Part shown: one piece after another, positions 1 to 4,991 of the stretch
How the letters are laid out: the number at the start of each line of letters is the position of its first letter
Numbering within the stretch: position 1 is the stretch's first letter
DNA from: an uncultured Taibaiella sp.
Lineage (GTDB): Bacteria; Bacteroidota; Bacteroidia; Chitinophagales; Chitinophagaceae
Reading direction: 5' to 3'
Assembly: GCA_946886975.1 (NCBI GenBank)
Contig: CAMPJV010000088.1
Location: forward strand, 1-9,033
DNA length: 9,033 nt
Program-made: the position numbers and the translations under genes
Notes under the pieces: model-generated
Told to the model about the DNA's origin: nothing
The model's database searches: none
What the model saw: the letters and a program-made list of their open reading frames with translations, nothing else

Positions 1-5
1 ATTTG

Positions 6-13
6 TACCTTTG
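6..13 (+). promoter_or_regulatory. Bacteroidota sigma-A -7 box for rpmE2
   Basis: The octamer TACCTTTG matches the Bacteroidota -7 consensus TAnnTTTG exactly. The partner -33 TTTG element would lie about 19 nt upstream, outside the window, so it cannot be checked. Transcription would begin near position 18-20, giving an untranslated leader of about 42 nt before the ATG at 62. Confidence 0.65.
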
Positions 14-29
14 CAACCTTATTTTTAAC

Positions 30-47
30 GCATGGCCAAATCCATGC
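30..47 (+). promoter_or_regulatory. Small leader hairpin upstream of the rpmE2 ribosome binding site
   Basis: GCATGG (30-35) and CCATGC (42-47) form a perfect 6-bp stem around a 6-nt loop. The hairpin sits just before an AAAGG tract (50-54) and the ATG at 62. It could influence ribosome loading, but the stem is short and a regulatory role is only inference. It also buries the alternative in-frame ATG at 32, which favours the start at 62. Confidence 0.3.
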
Positions 48-61
48 ATAAAGGCATAAAC

Positions 62-313
62 ATGAAAAAAGAAATTCATCCGCAAAGCTACCGTTTAGTG
101 ATATTCAAGGACATGTCTAACGAACATTCGTTCCTTACCCGTTCTACAGCTCCGTCAAAGGAAACAATGATGTGGGAAGATGGTAATGAGTACCCTGTGG
201 TGAAAGTGGAAATCTCTAATACTTCTCACCCTTTCTATACCGGTAAGTCAGTATTCGTTGATACTGCGGGTCGTATCGAAAAGTTCAAGAAGCGCTACGA
301 AAAGAAGAGCTAA
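62..313 (+). CDS. rpmE2: Type B 50S ribosomal protein L31 (bL31, zinc-independent)
   Basis: This 83-residue protein is a component of the large ribosomal subunit; bL31 lies at the subunit interface near the central protuberance. It opens [11 protein letters not shown], a form of the family's MKKxIHPxxYR start. The middle and end also fit the type B family: [10 protein letters not shown], the HPFYTGK segment and a basic C-terminus ending RYEKKS. It has no cysteine, so the CxxC zinc knuckle of type A L31 is absent and it belongs to the zinc-free paralogue class. The reading frame also has an ATG at 32, but the ATG at 62 gives the family start and follows an AAAGG tract at 50-54. The gene appears to stand alone, with a promoter box before it and an intrinsic terminator 34 bp after its stop. 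In other bacteria rpmE2 can be repressed by Zur; no clear Zur operator is visible here, although upstream DNA is missing. Confidence 0.95.
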   Translation: MKKEIHPQSYRLVIFKDMSNEHSFLTRSTAPSKETMMWEDGNEYPVVKVEISNTSHPFYTGKSVFVDTAGRIEKFKKRYEKKS

Positions 314-347
314 GCAACAGCTGCAACATACTTGCATTATGCACGAT

Positions 348-374
348 AAATCCCGACTTTTGTCGGGATTTTTG
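348..374 (+). terminator. Intrinsic terminator after rpmE2
   Basis: A perfect 10-bp stem (348-357 with 362-371) containing TCCCGAC/GTCGGGA closes a TTTT loop, and T residues follow on the 3' side (371-373). It ends the rpmE2 transcript, so the downstream gene at 438 needs its own promoter, for which I see no consensus match in 375-437. Confidence 0.85.
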
Positions 375-437
375 TTACTCTTATCCCTCGGCCTGGCCAG
401 GTACTACGAAAGGGTGTAAACGTTTCCCAATAAGATC

Positions 438-1682
438 ATGAGTTATATCCTCTTTGACGACAACAGCCGGAATAGTTTATTGCCGTTCACGCACACGAGA
501 GCGGTAGCCGATATACGTTGTGGCATCTACAACATGCGTGAGCGCTGGGAGCATTTGCTACGCAGCAAAACTGAAACGCTTACCGAGAGCTACTTACAAA
601 CGGCCTATACCAGCAATCATCTGCCAAATATACTGGAACATGTGTTTGGCATAGAGCCGAATGTCGCCACCATCTACATAAATGGAAGCGTATTTGGCAC
701 AGCCGAACTGGTAAAAGCCATAGCTAAACTACACAGTGGGGAAAAACTCGTGCAGGGCGACATTCTTATAGCCGCATATACCGACGATACTATAGTATTT
801 GAAGAGCTGGAGCGGGCCACCGCGGATTTAAAAGAAATTCTATACGAGGGCAATGTAAGTAAGCTGAGAAAACTGTGGGATATTTTCTCAAAGAATGCGC
901 TTGCCATAGAAGAAGATTTTCAACTGATCACAAAAGGCCGAACGAGCGCTGCCCTACCCGATAATATTATCGTGAACGGCGCAGAGAATATTTTTGTAGA
1001 AGAAGGAGCTAACATATACCCGGGCTGTATCATTAATGCAAAGAATGGCCCTGTATATATTGGCAAACATGCTGAAGTAATGGAGGGAAGTATGATGAGA
1101 GGACCACTGGCGATATGCGAGGACGCCGTTGTTAAAATGGGTGCTAAGCTCTATGCAGGTACCACCATAGGTCCCGGCTGCAAGGCAGGTGGAGAGATAA
1201 ACAATGTGGTGTTCTTTGCCAATAGCAACAAAGCACACGACGGCTACCTCGGAAATGCGGTGATAGGAGAATGGTGCAACCTGGGTGCGGATACGAACTG
1301 CTCTAACCTGAAGAATAACTACGACGAGGTGAAGATATGGAACGAACACACAAACAAGGCGGTGACCACAGGATTAACCTTCTGCGGCCTGTTTATGGGT
1401 GACCATTCCAAGTGTGCCATCAATACAAGCTTTAATACAGGTACCGTAGTGGGCATGTCATGCAACATCTTCGGTAGCGGCTTCCCCGAAAAATTCATAC
1501 CCTCGTTCTGCTGGGGAGGAAGTGAAGGAATGAGCACCTATGATATAGACAGGGCTATAGAAACAGCGAACAGGATGACGAGTAGAAGAAACACAGAATT
1601 AAGTGAAGGAGAGAAGAACATCTTCCGTCACATATTTGAAAAGACGGCTGAACAGCGCCACATATTCGCTTCTAAATCTTAA
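438..1682 (+). CDS. GlmU-family putative sugar nucleotidyltransferase / acyltransferase (Bacteroidota type)
   Basis: This 414-residue protein belongs to the Bacteroidota GlmU-like family, annotated by homology as UDP-GlcNAc diphosphorylase / glucosamine-1-phosphate N-acetyltransferase. UDP-GlcNAc feeds peptidoglycan and lipopolysaccharide synthesis. The N-terminus (residues 2-30, including LFDD at 5-8, LLPFTHTR and the DIRCGI segment) is typical of this family. It lacks the LxxGxGTRM nucleotide-binding signature of canonical GlmU. Residues about 175-345 form a left-handed beta-helix of hexapeptide repeats, with glycine and small hydrophobic residues every six positions. The strongly conserved block AHDGYLGNAVIGEWCNLGAD (266-285) is followed by NLKNNY and MGDHSKC. 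The C-terminal 60 residues are helical. The ATG at 438 is the family start; no strong Shine-Dalgarno is present. tpiA follows after 41 bp on the same strand. The family call is firm; the enzymatic activity is inferred. Confidence 0.85.
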   Translation: MSYILFDDNSRNSLLPFTHTRAVADIRCGIYNMRERWEHLLRSKTETLTESYLQTAYTSNHLPNILEHVFGIEPNVATIYINGSVFGTAELVKAIAKLHSGEKLVQGDILIAAYTDDTIVFEELERATADLKEILYEGNVSKLRKLWDIFSKNALAIEEDFQLITKGRTSAALPDNIIVNGAENIFVEEGANIYPGCIINAKNGPVYIGKHAEVMEGSMMRGPLAICEDAVVKMGAKLYAGTTIGPGCKAGGEINNVVFFANSNKAHDGYLGNAVIGEWCNLGADTNCSNLKNNYDEVKIWNEHTNKAVTTGLTFCGLFMGDHSKCAINTSFNTGTVVGMSCNIFGSGFPEKFIPSFCWGGSEGMSTYDIDRAIETANRMTSRRNTELSEGEKNIFRHIFEKTAEQRHIFASKS

Positions 1683-1692
1683 ATCCTCTTTT

Positions 1693-1713
1693 TTTTGACT
1701 TTTGACTTTTTGA
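1693..1713 (+). repeat. Heptanucleotide tandem repeat, TTTTGAC, about three copies
   Basis: TTTTGAC occurs at 1693-1699 and 1700-1706, followed by the near-copy TTTTTGA at 1707-1713. The tract fills most of the 41-bp gap between the GlmU-like gene and tpiA and ends 10 bp before the tpiA ATG. Copy number could change by replication slippage. No -7 promoter box (TAnnTTTG) is present in this gap, so tpiA is more likely read from upstream. Confidence 0.6.
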
Positions 1714-1723
1714 ATAATAAAAC

Positions 1724-2491
1724 ATGCGTAAAAAAATTGTAGCAGCTAACTGGAAAATGAATATGCTGCTGAGTGAAGGAAAAACACTTGTAGATAATTT
1801 ACTGAGCACCCTACCCCAGCTTTCAGACAGCAGGCGAGTAGTGATAGCGCCACCCTTCGTACAACTGACACAAACGGCAAGCCAACTGAATGGCCATGAA
1901 CATATCTATGTGTCTGCACAGAATTGCGCCACCGAGAAATCGGGGGCATATACCGGGGAAATATCTGCTGCTATGGTAAAAGATGCAGGAGCTGCTTATG
2001 TTATTATAGGTCACTCTGAGCGCCGTGAATATTATAAGGAAGACAACGCTACCCTTGTAAAGAAGAGTGATATAGCATTGGCTAATGAGATGCAGGTAAT
2101 TTTCTGCTGCGGCGAACCATTAAGTATACGGGATGCAGAAGAACAAAACGCATATGTAGAAAACCAGATAAAGGAAGGCCTGTTTCATTACACACCTGAT
2201 CAACTGGAAAATATAACTATAGCTTATGAACCAATATGGGCAATCGGTACGGGACGCACTGCATCTGCTGAACAGGCACAGGAAATGCATGCCCATATAC
2301 GCAGCGTAGTTGCAGGTAAATATGGCGGTGAAGTAGCTGACAATATGAGCATACTGTATGGAGGAAGCGTGAAGGCTTCAAATGCAGCAGAACTTTTCGG
2401 CTGCCCCGACGTAGATGGAGGCCTGGTAGGCGGTGCGTCACTTATGGCTGAAGAGTTTACGGGCATTATTAATGCGATGGTTCAAGCTTAA
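1724..2491 (+). CDS. tpiA: Triose-phosphate isomerase
   Basis: This enzyme interconverts dihydroxyacetone phosphate and glyceraldehyde 3-phosphate in glycolysis and gluconeogenesis, acting in the cytoplasm, usually as a dimer. The protein is 255 residues, a normal length for the family. All key residues are present: the substrate-binding NWKMN with Asn9 and Lys11, the electrophilic His97 in IIGHSERR, the catalytic base Glu169 in AYEPIWAIGTG, and the flexible phosphate-gripping loop 6 just after it. The phosphate-binding LYGGSVK (211-217) and GGLVGGASL (232-240) segments complete the barrel. The start MRKKIVAANWKMN is the usual family start, and an A-rich stretch precedes it as is common in Bacteroidota. 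It lies 41 bp after the GlmU-like gene and may share its transcript. No terminator follows; the tRNA-Glu promoter begins 17 bp after the stop, so read-through into the tRNA is possible. Confidence 0.97.
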   Translation: MRKKIVAANWKMNMLLSEGKTLVDNLLSTLPQLSDSRRVVIAPPFVQLTQTASQLNGHEHIYVSAQNCATEKSGAYTGEISAAMVKDAGAAYVIIGHSERREYYKEDNATLVKKSDIALANEMQVIFCCGEPLSIRDAEEQNAYVENQIKEGLFHYTPDQLENITIAYEPIWAIGTGRTASAEQAQEMHAHIRSVVAGKYGGEVADNMSILYGGSVKASNAAELFGCPDVDGGLVGGASLMAEEFTGIINAMVQA

Positions 2492-2508
2492 AAAAATAAG
2501 AAAAAGAT

Positions 2509-2539
2509 TTTGAGGTAATAGAAAGCCTCCTTATCTTTG
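2509..2539 (+). promoter_or_regulatory. Bacteroidota sigma-A promoter for tRNA-Glu
   Basis: A -33 TTTG (2509-2512) and a -7 box TATCTTTG (2532-2539) are separated by 19 nt, an exact match in sequence and spacing to the Bacteroidota consensus TTTG-N19-TAnnTTTG. Transcription should begin near 2544-2546, leaving a leader of about 14 nt before the mature tRNA. Confidence 0.85.
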
Positions 2540-2558
2540 CAGTCTCAAAAAATGAGAT

Positions 2559-2630
2559 GGCGCGTTGGTCAATCGGCTAAGACGCCTCCCTTTCACGGAG
2601 GAATGACGGGTTCGACTCCCGTACGTGCTA
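2559..2630 (+). tRNA. tRNA-Glu (anticodon UUC)
   Basis: The 72-nt sequence folds into a full cloverleaf. The acceptor stem is 2559-2565 with 2623-2629, including two G-U pairs at positions 1-72 and 4-69. The D stem is GTC (2568-2570) with GAC (2581-2583), and the D loop contains GG. The anticodon stem is CCTCC/GGAGG (2585-2589 with 2597-2601) around loop CTTTCAC, giving anticodon TTC at 2592-2594. The T arm is ACGGG-TTCGACT-CCCGT (2606-2622). The discriminator is A2630 and CCA is not encoded. Confidence 0.95.
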
Positions 2631-2631
2631 C

Positions 2632-2660
2632 AAAGGCAACCATCTAAGGTTGCCTTTTTT
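2632..2660 (+). terminator. Intrinsic terminator after tRNA-Glu
   Basis: AAAGGCAACC (2632-2641) pairs perfectly with GGTTGCCTTT (2648-2657) around a 6-nt loop, and the T run extends to 2660. It begins 2 nt after the tRNA end and separates tRNA-Glu from tRNA-Arg. It would also stop any read-through from tpiA. Confidence 0.85.
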
Positions 2661-2674
2661 GGTGAAAGTATAAG

Positions 2675-2682
2675 TAATTTTA
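2675..2682 (+). promoter_or_regulatory. Possible -7 box for tRNA-Arg
   Basis: TAATTTTA differs from the TAnnTTTG consensus only at the last base. It would place the start site just before the mature tRNA end at 2690. No TTTG lies at the expected 19-nt spacing upstream, because that position falls inside the preceding terminator stem. This is a weak call. Confidence 0.25.
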
Positions 2683-2689
2683 TGTTGAT

Positions 2690-2761
2690 GGCCTCGTAGT
2701 ACAATGGATAGTATAAGAGTTTCCGAAGCTCCAGATTCAGGTTCGATTCCTGACGAGGCCA
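2690..2761 (+). tRNA. tRNA-Arg (anticodon CCG)
   Basis: The 72-nt cloverleaf has a perfect 7-bp acceptor stem, GGCCTCG (2690-2696) with CGAGGCC (2754-2760), and discriminator A2761. The D stem is GTAC/GTAT (2699-2702 with 2711-2714) with one G-U pair, and the D loop has GG. The anticodon loop TTCCGAA (2721-2727) gives anticodon CCG at 2723-2725, reading CGG. The T arm is TCAGG-TTCGATT-CCTGA (2737-2753). In the anticodon stem the outermost pair, A2716 with C2732, is a mismatch and the innermost is T-G, so only three Watson-Crick pairs remain. CCA is not encoded. Confidence 0.92.
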
Positions 2762-2839
2762 CTAAATTTCTCTCCGCTAGGGGTAATTCTCAAAGCAGCG
2801 CGGATAAGTGTAACGCAGCCTCATGTCTAGCTCCGATCC

Positions 2840-2870
2840 AAAAAAAGGAACGCAATGCGTTCCCAATTTT
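2840..2870. terminator. Bidirectional intrinsic terminator
   Basis: GGAACGC (2847-2853) and GCGTTCC (2857-2863) form a 7-bp stem with a 3-nt loop. Seven A residues (2840-2846) precede it, so on the - strand the stem is followed by a clean run of seven T, ending transcription from the small gene at 2892-3191. On the + strand it is followed by CAATTTT, a weaker terminator for tRNA-Arg. The rest of 2762-2839 holds nothing I recognise. Confidence 0.75.
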
Positions 2871-2891
2871 AAAAATTATAGTCAGTTAACC

Positions 2892-3191
2892 CTATACATT
2901 GAAATCCCGCTTGAGAAAGTCATCAATATATTGATTATACTTCAATTCAAGCTCTTTGGTCATAAGAACATCGACTTGCGTATCTTTTACGATATCCGCC
3001 AATTTAATATTAAGGCGGCTTTTAAGACTATGCAAATGCTCATTAAAAACCTTAAGGCGGAAGGATTCTGTTACGCCGTCTTTACTTTTATACTTCTTTT
3101 TTAATTGTTCTGTATGATCTTCTAATTGCAATTTTGCATAGCTCGCAAAGTCAGCAATGAGATCATGATTAATGCCCATATCCACAATCAT
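2892..3191 (-). CDS. Hypothetical protein, 99 residues, helical
   Basis: I do not recognise this protein. It has no signal peptide or membrane segment. It is rich in Lys, Asp, Glu and Leu, and residues about 8-98 look almost wholly alpha-helical with heptad-like Leu spacing, which suggests a small cytoplasmic coiled-coil or helical-bundle protein. Codon use is consistent with real coding, and the opposite-strand frames are less protein-like. The ATG at 3191 is used here; a second in-frame ATG four codons later (3177-3179) is an alternative start. No good Shine-Dalgarno or TAnnTTTG box precedes it; the upstream DNA is very A/T-rich. It lies 55 bp downstream of the small secreted-protein gene on the same strand and is followed by a strong - strand terminator at 2840-2863, so it is probably the last gene of that unit. 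Confidence 0.65.
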   Translation of the reverse strand: MIVDMGINHDLIADFASYAKLQLEDHTEQLKKKYKSKDGVTESFRLKVFNEHLHSLKSRLNIKLADIVKDTQVDVLMTKELELKYNQYIDDFLKRDFNV

Positions 3192-3246
3192 TTCTAAATA
3201 AAATAAAATAATGAAAATTCCCTTTTAAGGCTGTATGTACCTTTAA

Positions 3247-3606
3247 TCAGGAAATTGCGGGCGGGCCTCTCAGCTTGTAAAGCCGATGGTGATCAGAATT
3301 AAAAGGATCAGAATAAAAGAATTGATGCCTCTGAACAGGAGGAACATAGGATATAGAAATCTCCGGGAAATAAGACAAGGTATATCTTATTTCCGCCTTC
3401 ATGTACCTTACCCTCCAGTTATTTTTCTTTACAAAGGTGTGAGGCTTAACGGAACGTGGACCAAAATTATAGATTTTATCTCCACCTGATTTGCCTGAGG
3501 AAATGCTGCAGATGTCTGAAGTATGTTTTGCTATCCCCTTACTGCCTGAAGCAGAGGCGGTGATTGCTAAAAGCAAACTCAATAATATGAATACTAATCT
3601 CTTCAA
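3247..3606 (-). CDS. Hypothetical secreted protein with TTG start, 119 residues
   Basis: I do not recognise this protein. The N-terminus is a textbook Sec signal peptide: basic MKR, a hydrophobic core at residues 4-15, and a likely signal peptidase I site after Ala-Ser-Ala at 17-19. The single Cys33 is not in a lipobox, so it is unlikely to be a lipoprotein. The mature part of about 100 residues is basic and rich in aromatic residues, His and Pro, with no domain I can name; it would be periplasmic or exported. The start is TTG at 3604-3606. An in-frame stop lies just upstream and no ATG comes between, and AGGA sits 7 nt before the TTG, so this start is well constrained. It follows the REC-kinase gene by 47 bp on the same strand; whether it belongs to that operon is uncertain, as no clear terminator or promoter separates them. 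Confidence 0.6.
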   Translation of the reverse strand: MKRLVFILLSLLLAITASASGSKGIAKHTSDICSISSGKSGGDKIYNFGPRSVKPHTFVKKNNWRVRYMKAEIRYTLSYFPEISISYVPPVQRHQFFYSDPFNSDHHRLYKLRGPPAIS

Positions 3607-3653
3607 GTTTATTTCCTAGGTGCAAAATAAGTAATTAATAATAATTTTCAGGC

Positions 3654-4982
3654 CTAAAATTTTACAGTTTTAGAACTGATAGCACTGACCGGCTTTGCGT
3701 CTCGCACCGGGATAGTGATAATAAACGAAGACCCCTGACCTATGACACTTTCAGCTGAAATAAAGCCTCCGTGTTGCTCGGCAATTTTTTTACAGATAGA
3801 CAGGCCAATTCCGGTGCCTTCAAACTTATCAAAAGAATGCAAACGCTTGAAGGGTACAAATATTTCATCTACATAACTTGTGTCAAAACCAATACCATTG
3901 TCTTTGACGTGTATACGATAAAAATCTTCGCTGTATTTATCGCTGGTAATATTCTTTATAGCCACACCTTTTATCTTTTCCGCATAAATCGATATTACAG
4001 GCGCCTCATTCTCCTTGGAGAACTTGAGAGCGTTCACTATAAGATTCTGGAATAACTGCCTGAACTGGCTAGGTATAATACTCAGCTTGGGCAGATCCTC
4101 CATACAAATGATAGCTCCTTTCTGCTGAACGTAGACTTCCAGGTCTGAAAGCACACCTTCTATTAGTAGTTTAATATCAGTGTACTCAAAAGCATCGGCA
4201 TTGATGGCTGAACGTGAAAAAGCAAGGAGGTTCTTGATAAGCAACTGCATCCTTTCGGAGGCACGCATCATTCGCTCAATATAATCCTTACCATCCTTAT
4301 CCAGAACCTGCATATACTTTGAGCTGAACCGGTCTCCAAAAATCATAATTTTCCGGAGAGGTTCCTGTAAATCATGGGAAGCGACATACGCGAAACGCTC
4401 CAGTTCATCGTTGGTGGACTTTAGCTGGCGAATATTCTCTATTAACTGAACATTCAGGTCGCTGATCTTTTCTTCTGTCTTTTTCCTTACTTCTATTTCC
4501 TTTTCAAGGTTCTTGTTGATAGTAATTAGTTTCTGCTCCTGGGCCATTAACTGGTGATTCTTCTGGTATAGATCTACGAACACTGAGACTTTTGCTCTCA
4601 ACAGCTCCGGGTTAATGGGCTTGTAAATATAGTCTACACCACCCTGCTGATAGCCTTTAAAGACATTTTCCTCCCCGTGATCGTTGGCTGTGATGAAGAT
4701 TATCGGGATGTGCTTGAGCTTGTCCCTTTCATAAATGAGCGCAGCAGTTTCAAACCCGTTGAGGTCAGGCATTTGCACATCCATAAGTATTAGGGTAAAG
4801 TCATACTCCTTCAAAAGGATCTTCAGAGCAGCCCTACCGGAATTCGCCTTTCTTATAATATAACCGTCCCGCTCCAGAATAGTCTCTATAGAGAAAAGAT
4901 TGTCATCTCTATCGTCGACCACCAGGAGCTTTATCTCAGGACGCTTTATCGTTATGTCTTCTTCAATATCTAAATAATCCAT
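3654..4982 (-). CDS. Response regulator-sensor histidine kinase fusion (REC-HisKA-HATPase)
   Basis: This 442-residue protein is a cytoplasmic two-component kinase with an N-terminal receiver. The receiver (about 17-135) has the acidic pair Asp23/Asp24, phospho-acceptor Asp68 in LMDVQMPD, Thr98 and Lys121 in KPINP, so all switch residues are intact. A charged coiled coil (about 140-198) leads to a HisKA domain with phospho-accepting His203 in SHDLQEPLR, a variant typical of phytochrome-like kinases. The ATPase domain has an N box (Asn313, Asn317 in NLIVNALKF), G1 DNGIGF (361-366), an F box around FVPF, and G2 GTGIGLS (389-395). There is no membrane segment and no PAS or GAF sensor, so its input is most likely phosphorylation of its own receiver, plausibly by the large kinase encoded just upstream. 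The ATG at 4982 is 9 bp after the stop of that kinase, which indicates co-transcription. It lacks a DNA-binding output. Confidence 0.93.
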   Translation of the reverse strand: MDYLDIEEDITIKRPEIKLLVVDDRDDNLFSIETILERDGYIIRKANSGRAALKILLKEYDFTLILMDVQMPDLNGFETAALIYERDKLKHIPIIFITANDHGEENVFKGYQQGGVDYIYKPINPELLRAKVSVFVDLYQKNHQLMAQEQKLITINKNLEKEIEVRKKTEEKISDLNVQLIENIRQLKSTNDELERFAYVASHDLQEPLRKIMIFGDRFSSKYMQVLDKDGKDYIERMMRASERMQLLIKNLLAFSRSAINADAFEYTDIKLLIEGVLSDLEVYVQQKGAIICMEDLPKLSIIPSQFRQLFQNLIVNALKFSKENEAPVISIYAEKIKGVAIKNITSDKYSEDFYRIHVKDNGIGFDTSYVDEIFVPFKRLHSFDKFEGTGIGLSICKKIAEQHGGFISAESVIGQGSSFIITIPVRDAKPVSAISSKTVKF

Positions 4983-4991
4983 CTCGTAAGC

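Noticed and set aside
32..61. Upstream in-frame ATG that would extend L31 by ten residues
   Set aside because: The extension is not part of the L31 family start, the ATG lies inside the leader hairpin, and the AAAGG tract is positioned for the ATG at 62.
392..401. Perfect palindrome CCTGGCCAGG before the GlmU-like gene
   Set aside because: A single 10-base palindrome with no second copy or known operator match; too short to call a regulatory site.
2658..2688. TTTG-19 nt-TATGTTGA as a promoter for tRNA-Arg
   Set aside because: The spacing is right but the -7 box has two wrong bases, and the start site would fall inside the mature tRNA.
2704..2889. Open frame of 61 residues on the + strand
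   Set aside because: It begins inside tRNA-Arg and runs through the terminator hairpin; it has no ribosome binding site or protein-like composition.
2823..3104. Open frame of 93 residues on the + strand
   Set aside because: It crosses the terminator at 2840-2870 and lies opposite the better - strand gene at 2892-3191; it is a shadow frame.
3623..3630. Possible - strand -7 box (TTATTTTG) before the small secreted-protein gene
   Set aside because: One consensus base is wrong and no TTTG lies at the proper upstream distance, so it is not better than chance in this A/T-rich stretch.
3643..3661. Imperfect palindrome around AGGCCT at the end of the REC-kinase gene, a possible terminator
   Set aside because: The stem is A/T-rich with a mismatch and the loop is formed by a self-complementary core; no clean T run follows on the - strand.
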